This document shows positions 31,956 to 38,851 of a DNA stretch of 38,851 nt, in pieces. A program made the position numbers and the translations under genes. The notes beneath the pieces are model-generated. The model saw only the letters and a list, made by a program, of their open reading frames with translations, was not told the origin of the DNA and made no database searches. Source of the DNA: an uncultured Verrucomicrobiota bacterium (lineage in GTDB: Bacteria > Verrucomicrobiota > Verrucomicrobiia > Opitutales > Opitutaceae); contig CAJXQX010000033.1 in NCBI GenBank assembly GCA_913058185.1, forward strand, positions 1 to 38,851, given 5' to 3'. Within the stretch, counting starts at the first letter, position 1. The number at the start of each line of letters is the position of its first letter.

Positions 31956-34900
31956 CTAAGACCGGGGAGGAACCGCTAATGAGAAGTCCTCAAATTCGGC
32001 GGATAGGTTGGGATTGTAGGCGGGGTCTCGATCGAGCACAGCCGTCCACCTTTCGCGCATGACAGAAATTTCCCCGGCGAATCGATCCAGTTTTTCGGGA
32101 GAATCCTCGATCCCGCGACTGGCGGATTCGTGGTGATACAGTTCCGCGAATGGAGTCCAAAGATTGCGATATCCCGCTCGCTGCACGCGTAGACAAAAAT
32201 CGATATCGTTGAACGCCACGGCCAGTTGGTCCTCATCGAATCCCCCCACCTCCACAAAGGTTTCGCGACGAATCACCATACACGCGGCGGTGAGTGCGGA
32301 GTAGTTCTGCACCAGACGGAGGCGGTTGCGTTGGCCTTCGCTACCGCGTTTGGCATCCTTGAATGCGTGACCCGCCACGGAAGGGGTGCCGTTGAGCCCG
32401 CCTATGCCCAAAATTACCCCGGCGTGTTGCACGGTATCGTCCGGGAAATAAAGCATCGCGCCGACCGCGCCGATTTTGGGTCGCATGGCTTGTGATACCA
32501 TTTCGGTCAACCAATCCGCATGAATAGCTTCAAGATCGTTGTTCAGAAACGCCAACACGGAACTGGTCGTGTGCCGGACGGCGAAGTTGTTAATCGCCGA
32601 GAAATTAAACGCCCCATCAAATTCGATAACTCGCACGCCTTCGGTTTCGATATCTCGGAAATACTTCAGAATGGTCGGATCATCTGAGCGGTGGTTCACC
32701 ACGATGATTTCGTAGCTCGGATAATCGGTGAGGCTGCGGAGAGAATCCAAACAGTTCCGGAGTAGTTCGTAACCGTTGTGCGTCGGAATGATGATGCCCA
32801 CCTTTGGCGGGGGAGCTGGTAGCTGGTATTTGATCCGCCAATGTTGGCCTTCGACGGGGATCAACTCTGCATCGTGGTTGTTTGCCGATAGATGGTCGCT
32901 CAACGCCCGTTTCGCTGCGACAAAGGGATAGTCATCCTTTTGGTCAATGACTAGGGCAGTGGATCCGGGGATCGCCCGCCAATGGTAGAGCACCTTGGGA
33001 ATGTGATAAATCTCATCAGGCGACAGATCGGCGGTGGCGCGAAGCGTGAGGTCCCAATCTTGGCTACCTTCGAGTCCGATGCGGAAACCCGCTAGGTTGC
33101 GAACCAAGGTCGTGCGGAAGGTCGAGAAATGGCAGGTATAGTTCTGTCCCAGTAATAGGTCGGGGTTCCAGTCGGGCTTGAAGTATGGATCGGAGCGATG
33201 TCCTGCTTCATCGATTTTGTCCTCGTCGGAGTAAATGAATTGAAGATCGGGTTTCCTCGCCAAGGCGTAGATGACCTCGGCCAAAGCATGCGGTGCTAGT
33301 TCATCATCGTGATCGAGCAATGCACAAAATTCCCCCGTCGCGGCTGCGAGCGCGGAATTGGACGCGGCGGAAATGTGACCGTTCCCAGCCCGCGACACGA
33401 CTTTGATACGTTTATCGCGTTGGGCGTAGTCCGAGAGGATCCGCGCCACGTGAGGTTCGGTGCTGGCGTCATCCGCGATGCAAAGTTCCCAGTTCGGGTA
33501 GTATTGGTTTCTGACCGATTCAATCGCCTTGATCAGCCACGGTTCCGGCGAATTATATACCGGCATAATGACCGTGATTCGTGGCCGCGCCGTTTCCATC
33601 AGGCCTTCTATGCGAGCTCGATGGTTGATCGTATCAGCCAGCGAAAGCGTGTCATACTTCTGCACCCACTCGCGGTAGTGGTGGCGCAGACTCTCGGTAC
33701 TGCCAGTCGCAAGTTGGGTGTGACGAGCCGCGAAGCGCCGCCACTGCCCGTCAGCGGTGAGTGCTTCGAAAACTGTTTCTCCGGACCAATCAGGTGGGAG
33801 CTCGTAGGTCGCGGTAAAACCCGCTTGGGCAGCGAAAGGATTGTTTGGATGCAAGGTGGCGACATCAGGGCGAGAGATACCAAGATCCACTTCAATGACT
33901 TTATCACCGGCGAGGATCCGCATTTGCACAATTTCCTGTGAGTCAGCGGAAACCACCCACCCGCGGATCAGGCCTCGCACAGGCACTGCGGCCCAATCGG
34001 CAGGTTCATCCAGTGAGTGCGGTAATCCCGGGTCGATCGTGACGGGAGGAGGGGCTTCCGATTCCTCCGGCTCTTTTGCGGTAGTGAACTCTTCTTGGGT
34101 AAGCGGGTCGAAAAACTTGCGGCGCAATGCTCGGAATGGAGACGTAAAAACCCATGACCCCGAACGAGTCACCCGGTTCAGTTTGCTTTCGAGCTCATCG
34201 ACTCGCTCACGATGGATGCGGTTGTCGTGGTCCTTGAGATTGCGGAGGTCTGTTACCTCTTCTTGTAGCCGACCAATAACCGGCGTAAGTTCGGCACTTA
34301 GATTTGATGAATCTTTGCGCACGTTTTCGGTGACGTGCCGTTCGGCCTGAACCTTAGCGGTTTGATAACGCGCTCCGGCGGCGTGTCGAGCGGCGCTGGC
34401 TTCCGCGCCGCTGAGATTCTGCTTCAGTTCGTCAATTTCGTTATTCAATCCCCGAACGCGTTGCCCGAGTTCGGGATCAAATTTATCGACTAAGACAGCG
34501 AGATCATCCGTGGCGGGAGGGTGTTCGCCGAAGACGCTCGGTTGAGTCGCCAATGACTGATAAAACTTCAGCAGACCTTTCGTATTGGTGCCTAAGTCGA
34601 AATGCATTTGCGCGAATGTCCGTGCACCCCGGGCGAGTCGCCTGGCTAATTCGGGATCGGCAAAAATTTCCTGACAACGTCTGACAATTTCCTGCGGAGT
34701 CGGGGATTCCAGCAGTAGCCCCTCTTGGCCGGCTCGGATCAACACACCGATGTTGGCTGCCGGCATGATAGTAGGACGGCCGACGCAAAGAAACTCGGGC
34801 AATTTGGAAGGGAGGCGATAGGCGTTGAATACGTCGGTGCCCCCGGGTTGGACCAGCACATCTGCCGCAGCGAGTAGTCGGGGGAGTCGATCTTTCGCGA

Positions 34901-35702
34901 TGAACCCCAAGTCAGTTACGAATTTGCCGCCGACTTCGGCCAAAATGGCGAGATACTCGGCCGGTTGGTGACCGGTGCGCACCAATCGCGTTGGTTGTCC
35001 GGCTTCGTTGAGTAATCGCACGGCAAGCGTGAGGCATTTCACATCGGCCAGATTCGCGAAGGTCGTGCTACCGGTATAGACGATGAGTTTTTCGTCCGGC
35101 TTTAATCGTAGTTCGGCCCGTTCGGCTTCGACCGACGCTTCATCGCGGTCTTCCGACATACTCAAACCGGGAAGCAATAAATGTGATGAGGCGGTGGAGG
35201 GAATCGATTCTCTGAGACGTTCGGTGATGTAGGTCACTCCATGGGCGAGACTCAGAAAATGTTTGGATCGGAGTGGGTGGGAAAGATTCTCCGGCAGTCG
35301 TTTCGCACTCTCCACGTCCCCTAGAGCGGTGAGTTCATCAATGCTGAGTTTGGCAAACGCAGCGGAGAGGTGTGCCTCATTATCTTCAAGATGAATGGTG
35401 AGGCGCGCTTCAGGGGCGGAGCCGAGATAGGCCATCACGAATTTGCGCACATTTTCCCGCGGAGTCCACGCGTGCACGAGATCGGCAGTTTTGCGATCGG
35501 GGAAAAGGGCGGGGTTACGCAGCACATCCGCAAATGTTCGCACCCCGAATAGCGGAGAATCGAGAACCTCTGCCGTCTCGGGGTGATCGGGCACCGCCAC
35601 AATACAGGCATGCCCAAGCATGGTTAGCTGGTTGGCGAATGCCCCAATATGGTTGAGACTGTTGGACGTGCAGTCCCCGTAGTTCGCGAAGAGTATATTC
35701 AC
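31956..35702 (-). CDS. Multidomain glycosyltransferase: GT4 - coiled coil - beta domain - GT2 - GT2
   Basis: The protein has 1248 residues. Residues 1-385 are a GT4-like GT-B unit (LIVYTGSTTFANL 206-218, VLVQPGGTDVFNAYRLPSKL 282-301). About 405-515 form a coiled coil rich in Glu, Arg and Leu. About 570-665 form a beta-rich domain (GLIRGWVVSAD). The first GT2 domain (708-930) has ITVIMPVYNSPEPW, IADDASTEP (742-750) and LLDHDDELAP (795-804). The second (967-1240) has VGIIIPTHNGYELL, VVNHRSDD (1001-1008), FLNNDLEAI (1052-1060) and FNDIDFCLRVQRAGY. In the second domain the nucleotide-binding Asp appears as Asn1003. The start is GTG at 35700-35702. It lies 16 nt after a GT4 gene. It probably adds several sugars in one assembly. 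Confidence 0.87.
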   Translation of the reverse strand: MNILFANYGDCTSNSLNHIGAFANQLTMLGHACIVAVPDHPETAEVLDSPLFGVRTFADVLRNPALFPDRKTADLVHAWTPRENVRKFVMAYLGSAPEARLTIHLEDNEAHLSAAFAKLSIDELTALGDVESAKRLPENLSHPLRSKHFLSLAHGVTYITERLRESIPSTASSHLLLPGLSMSEDRDEASVEAERAELRLKPDEKLIVYTGSTTFANLADVKCLTLAVRLLNEAGQPTRLVRTGHQPAEYLAILAEVGGKFVTDLGFIAKDRLPRLLAAADVLVQPGGTDVFNAYRLPSKLPEFLCVGRPTIMPAANIGVLIRAGQEGLLLESPTPQEIVRRCQEIFADPELARRLARGARTFAQMHFDLGTNTKGLLKFYQSLATQPSVFGEHPPATDDLAVLVDKFDPELGQRVRGLNNEIDELKQNLSGAEASAARHAAGARYQTAKVQAERHVTENVRKDSSNLSAELTPVIGRLQEEVTDLRNLKDHDNRIHRERVDELESKLNRVTRSGSWVFTSPFRALRRKFFDPLTQEEFTTAKEPEESEAPPPVTIDPGLPHSLDEPADWAAVPVRGLIRGWVVSADSQEIVQMRILAGDKVIEVDLGISRPDVATLHPNNPFAAQAGFTATYELPPDWSGETVFEALTADGQWRRFAARHTQLATGSTESLRHHYREWVQKYDTLSLADTINHRARIEGLMETARPRITVIMPVYNSPEPWLIKAIESVRNQYYPNWELCIADDASTEPHVARILSDYAQRDKRIKVVSRAGNGHISAASNSALAAATGEFCALLDHDDELAPHALAEVIYALARKPDLQFIYSDEDKIDEAGHRSDPYFKPDWNPDLLLGQNYTCHFSTFRTTLVRNLAGFRIGLEGSQDWDLTLRATADLSPDEIYHIPKVLYHWRAIPGSTALVIDQKDDYPFVAAKRALSDHLSANNHDAELIPVEGQHWRIKYQLPAPPPKVGIIIPTHNGYELLRNCLDSLRSLTDYPSYEIIVVNHRSDDPTILKYFRDIETEGVRVIEFDGAFNFSAINNFAVRHTTSSVLAFLNNDLEAIHADWLTEMVSQAMRPKIGAVGAMLYFPDDTVQHAGVILGIGGLNGTPSVAGHAFKDAKRGSEGQRNRLRLVQNYSALTAACMVIRRETFVEVGGFDEDQLAVAFNDIDFCLRVQRAGYRNLWTPFAELYHHESASRGIEDSPEKLDRFAGEISVMRERWTAVLDRDPAYNPNLSAEFEDFSLAVPPRS

Positions 35703-35718
35703 TGGGTAGAAAAGCAGT

Positions 35719-36852
35719 TCACGTTACGAGGAGGCCCTCGGCCAACTCCAGCACGGTTTTGGCAGTTTTTTCCCAACTATAGTGGTTTGCGCGCGCCAAG
35801 CCTGCCTGGACCATACGTTGGTGGAGCTGGGGGTCTGATTCTAATTGCAGCATTTTTTTCGCCCAAATGGTCGGTTCGCTTGGAGGGCAATGGAGTGCGG
35901 CTCCGGCTGAAACCTCGGGTAGGCTCGCGGTATCGCTAGCGATTACGGGTAGTCCTTGGCTAAACGCTTCCAAGACAGGTAGTCCGAATCCCTCGTGCCA
36001 ACTGGGTTGCAGCAAAGCAAAAGCCTCGTGGTAGGCCGCCCGTAAAGTGCGATCATCTACGTAGCCGACATAGTTCACCGGAAGTCCGCGGCCGATGAGT
36101 GCTGATATCCGGCGATGGGTCGCTTCGGAATGCCAACCCCGACCGCCGACAATCTTCAAGGGCCGGGGCTGGTCGGATTGGGCGTAGTAAAGTTCGTAGG
36201 CATCCAAGGCACACTGGTGGTTTTTGCGAGGTTCCACCGATCCGACCATCAACCAAGGCGCGGTTTGCTTCGGAACGACCAGGTTTTCCCGAACCGCCCA
36301 GCGGCTTGCCCCTGATGCGATGGCATGAGGTCTGCCGCTGCTTTCCAGCCAACCCGGAAAAAATGACTCGAAATCGTCTCGGGTTGATTCGCTCACAAAC
36401 AGAAACGCCGCGGCTCGTCCAATCGCTTGCCCGAGTTCCCGTTGGCAAACCACCCGGGTCGCATCAGTCGCGTAGTCAGGGTGCGTCCAGAAAACCAGAT
36501 CATGAATGACATAGATCAACTTGGCCGGATCGACCCGGGGCGCATGAAAACTGGAGGCGATGACCACATCGGGAGAGCCGGGTAGATCGGCCGTGCCTGC
36601 TTCAATCTCTCGCCAAAGCGCCCGAGCAGGAACTGGCAGCAAGGATCGCATGGGCATTTCCACGTCTTTGCCCGTTAGATGAGTGCCGTGTCCGGGTTCG
36701 CCATTAATCCAGTCACCAAATTGATGGTAGAGCACAAACGAATGTCCCTTGGGTCGGGCGACATGCACCATCGCCTTCGCCAATGCATCGGCAAACCAGG
36801 CACAACCGGCTCGTTCCGCCGAAGTCTGAGCTACATCGAGTCCAATTTTCAT
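35719..36852 (-). CDS. GT4-family glycosyltransferase
   Basis: A GT-B protein of 377 residues: KIGLDVAQTSAERAGCAWF (2-20) at the N-terminus with an acceptor-loop glycine, YVIHDLVFWTHP, VSESTRDDFESFFPG, WLMVGSVEPRKNHQCAL opening the C-terminal domain, and the E-x7-E signature EGFGLPVLE followed by GLPVIASDTASLPEV. The combination of HDL-x-P and SEST-x-D is common among mannosyl- and rhamnosyl-type GT4 enzymes of O-antigen loci (WbaZ-like). Its ATG overlaps the stop of the upstream GT2-GT4 gene by 4 nt (ATGA). Sugar specificity cannot be told from sequence. Confidence 0.9.
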   Translation of the reverse strand: MKIGLDVAQTSAERAGCAWFADALAKAMVHVARPKGHSFVLYHQFGDWINGEPGHGTHLTGKDVEMPMRSLLPVPARALWREIEAGTADLPGSPDVVIASSFHAPRVDPAKLIYVIHDLVFWTHPDYATDATRVVCQRELGQAIGRAAAFLFVSESTRDDFESFFPGWLESSGRPHAIASGASRWAVRENLVVPKQTAPWLMVGSVEPRKNHQCALDAYELYYAQSDQPRPLKIVGGRGWHSEATHRRISALIGRGLPVNYVGYVDDRTLRAAYHEAFALLQPSWHEGFGLPVLEAFSQGLPVIASDTASLPEVSAGAALHCPPSEPTIWAKKMLQLESDPQLHQRMVQAGLARANHYSWEKTAKTVLELAEGLLVT

Positions 36853-38804
36853 GGCACCAGATTACGCGCTGCAGCGTATAAGAAATGATTGAGCTTGGCG
36901 GCCTCGTAATGTCGCGAGTATCGCGATAATTGAGCCGTGCCTTGAGCGATGAGTGATTCCCGTAAATTTGCATCTTCGGTCACGCGCTGCATGGTTTCGG
37001 CAAGATCCCGCGGATCCCGCGGATCAAACCAGGCACAAGCATCTTGGCCGACTTCCGGTAGGACGGACGTTTGGGCGGCAAGAACGGGCAACTCCGATTG
37101 AAATGCTTCGACGAGCGGAATACCAAAACCTTCGTGAAGCGATGGAAAGACCAACGCGCCCGCAAATTCCCACACTGCTTTGAATGCGTCGTCGGGCAAG
37201 TGGCCGGCAAAGGTCACCAGCTCCTGTAGTCCCAACCCATTGCTCATTTGTTGCAGGGTTTTCATCCGCGCATCTGGATGTCCCGTTAGTAGCAGTGGCC
37301 ACGCTGCGGCGCCAGCGTTGTGAGCGTATTGATGATAGGCGGTTATTAGGATTTCGTGATTCTTGTGGGGCCAAAAGTTAGCCGGGTAGAAAAAGAATTT
37401 CGAATTAGGTAGAGCATCAGGACGGACTTCAGGCGTGTCGGCACCGGTCAGCCGCTGTTGCACCGATGCGTAAGTGTGGAAGCAATAAGAAGGATGCACC
37501 TCGAAGTGATGTTGCAAACGATCGATTCCATGACGGGCGAGCGTTTGAATCCAGGTCGCCGCGCCAATGGCACGTTTGAAACTGTCTTCGCGGAAATTCA
37601 CCTCTTCGAGGGGGAGCGCTGACGGAAGATCGCGATGCAGGCTATCCACCAAGAGCGCAACCATCGGTAAGTTTCCCCGCCCGAATACCGAAGTTCCAAA
37701 AGGGCAATAGAGCACCTCGGGAGGGTTGGCGGTTTCGAATTCAGCGAAGGAGACGGTGTCAGGGGCCTTGCCGACGCGATGGACGGTGAAGTTGGAACCG
37801 GATTTGGTTGTGATGACATCGCTCGGGCGAAGGAAATCGAGTTCCTCCAGTAATCCCGGTTGGGCAATCACGACGAACCTGAGGGGCTTCCAGGCCAGCG
37901 TAGTCATTTCCTGCAGGAATCCGTAAACGAGTGGCTTGATTCCTCCATTGGCGCCGCGGGGCTCCATCCGAAGAAGGTCTACCCATACGGTGGCGGGAGT
38001 CTCGGCGATGCGTTGACGGTCTTCCTCGCGATTCAGAATAAGTTTCCGCGCCGCTCGAACGTTGGCGTCTTGAGTTGGTCGCCCGGCCTCGGCGCGAAGG
38101 TGTTGAATACGGCGTGCCTGCTCCAGTCGCTCGGCCCGTTCGATTGCCGCGGTTCGTGGTCCCCAGCGTTCGAGAAACTTTTGAGCGTTGCGATATTCAT
38201 GACGCCCGCGTCCTTGGCTAGTGGATACGGCGTGTTTCACGATACTGCGATTGGCGAGGTAGATTTGCCAGCCGGCCTCTCGGGCTCGCAGACAAAGGTC
38301 GACATCCTCGAAACCGTTGCGGTAACGCGTGTCGAGCCCACCGATATTTAAGAACCACGCTCGATCCACCAAGCAGCAAGCGGCCGTCACGGCCGGAACC
38401 ACGCGATCCCGCGGTCCCGATTGGAGGGCCTTGATCTCGGTGCGTTGATGCACGGGGTAACCCCCATCGATAAAATCGATACCCGTGTGGTCGACCGATC
38501 CATCATGACTGGAAACCTGCACACAACCGATGATTCCGGCATCGTTGTGGGCATCAGCGACCCGGATCATTTCCGCCACTGCACCCTCGGTTAGCTCGAC
38601 ATCGTTGTTGAGCAGACAAAGCCATTGACCGGATGCCACCGCTGCACCGGTGTTCGTGGCGGTCGCGAAACCTTGGTTTTGAGCGAGATGAATCACGCGG
38701 TGGTTGCCCGTGATGCTTTCGAGGAAATCTCGAGTTTCCGCGTCACTCGCATCGTCTATCCAAATGACCTCGTGACCGGTGGAAGTGGGCACATGCTCAT
38801 AGAG
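36849..38804 (-). CDS. Bifunctional GT2-GT4 glycosyltransferase, N-terminus missing
   Basis: The gene enters from the right edge; the 651 residues from base 38804 are genuine and the preceding MYKRQ is adapter-encoded. The GT2 domain (about 1-230) has lost its first strand; it shows VIWIDDASD (13-21), LCLLNNDVE (62-70), VPAVTAACCLVDRAWF and NGFEDVDLCLRAREAGW. The GT4 domain (about 290-651) has FFFYPANFWPHKNHEILI and E-x7-E as EGFGIPLVE followed by ELPVLAAQTSVLPEV. Architecture is like that of the protein at 20979-23564 but with a different and shorter linker. It is the first gene visible in the minus-strand series, so the operon continues beyond the window. Confidence 0.9.
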   Translation of the reverse strand, partial: LYEHVPTSTGHEVIWIDDASDAETRDFLESITGNHRVIHLAQNQGFATATNTGAAVASGQWLCLLNNDVELTEGAVAEMIRVADAHNDAGIIGCVQVSSHDGSVDHTGIDFIDGGYPVHQRTEIKALQSGPRDRVVPAVTAACCLVDRAWFLNIGGLDTRYRNGFEDVDLCLRAREAGWQIYLANRSIVKHAVSTSQGRGRHEYRNAQKFLERWGPRTAAIERAERLEQARRIQHLRAEAGRPTQDANVRAARKLILNREEDRQRIAETPATVWVDLLRMEPRGANGGIKPLVYGFLQEMTTLAWKPLRFVVIAQPGLLEELDFLRPSDVITTKSGSNFTVHRVGKAPDTVSFAEFETANPPEVLYCPFGTSVFGRGNLPMVALLVDSLHRDLPSALPLEEVNFREDSFKRAIGAATWIQTLARHGIDRLQHHFEVHPSYCFHTYASVQQRLTGADTPEVRPDALPNSKFFFYPANFWPHKNHEILITAYHQYAHNAGAAAWPLLLTGHPDARMKTLQQMSNGLGLQELVTFAGHLPDDAFKAVWEFAGALVFPSLHEGFGIPLVEAFQSELPVLAAQTSVLPEVGQDACAWFDPRDPRDLAETMQRVTEDANLRESLIAQGTAQLSRYSRHYEAAKLNHFLYAAARNLVP

Positions 38805-38851
38805 CTGTCTCTTATACACATCTCCGAGCCCACGAGACCGAGGCTGATCTC
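38805..38851. other. Nextera sequencing adapter (right end), not genomic
   Basis: Exact reverse complement of bases 1-47: mosaic end CTGTCTCTTATACACATCT (38805-38823), then the read-2 arm and the i7 index position. It gives the glycosyltransferase frame the false start residues MYKRQ. Confidence 0.97.

Noticed and set aside
33309-33941. 210-residue plus-strand ORF
   Set aside because: Antisense to the large glycosyltransferase; composition is typical of a complementary-frame shadow.
38805-38819. MYKRQ as the natural start of the last glycosyltransferase
   Set aside because: All five codons fall exactly in the adapter; the true N-terminus is outside the window.

Overview
The window reads as a chromosomal fragment of a Gram-negative bacterium, most probably Verrucomicrobiota (Opitutae-like). 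That placement is an inference from the prepilin type, the protein sequences and the compact gene packing; there is no rRNA, tRNA or other marker gene to settle it. No mobile element, CRISPR array or RNA gene was seen. Bases 1-47 and 38805-38851 are exact reverse complements and match a Nextera transposase adapter with its i7 index, so the true genomic sequence is 48-38804 and both end genes (purD and a glycosyltransferase) are cut by the assembly.

Region A (48-7875) is mixed core metabolism in short units: a purD fragment, a three-gene unit with a prepilin, a LOG-family protein, a hypothetical gene interrupted by an in-frame TAG, a secreted FKBP isomerase, an L-threonine aldolase, aroK-queG, and a hotdog thioesterase that converges on queG.

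Region B (7924-19213) is the most unusual part. A plus-strand run encodes an ACP-dehydratase fusion, a ketosynthase, a short-chain reductase, an MGDG-synthase-like glycosyltransferase and two GT4 enzymes. Facing it is a minus-strand run of a GT2, a GT4 and a serine-palmitoyltransferase-like alpha-oxoamine synthase. The two runs meet with 4 nt between stop codons, and the two GT4 genes nearest the oxoamine synthase are paralogues. I infer that the locus makes a dedicated acyl chain on its own carrier protein, may condense it with an amino acid, and glycosylates the product: a candidate glyco-sphingolipid or other glyco-aminolipid pathway.

Region C (19330-38804) is a surface-polysaccharide locus. 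After one plus-strand membrane protein, a tightly packed minus-strand series of 12 genes runs from the right edge to 20979: GT2-GT4 fusion, GT4, a 1248-residue GT4-coiled coil-GT2-GT2 protein, a polytopic membrane protein, a CDP-paratose-2-epimerase-type SDR, a small exported protein, a second SDR epimerase, a GT2, an RmlD-like reductase, rfbB, rfbA and another GT2-GT4 fusion. It should supply dTDP-4-keto-6-deoxyglucose and other modified sugars and assemble them. No rmlC, flippase, polymerase or ABC exporter lies inside the window.

No stretch longer than about 220 bases lacks a gene; the longer gaps are described as separate entries.
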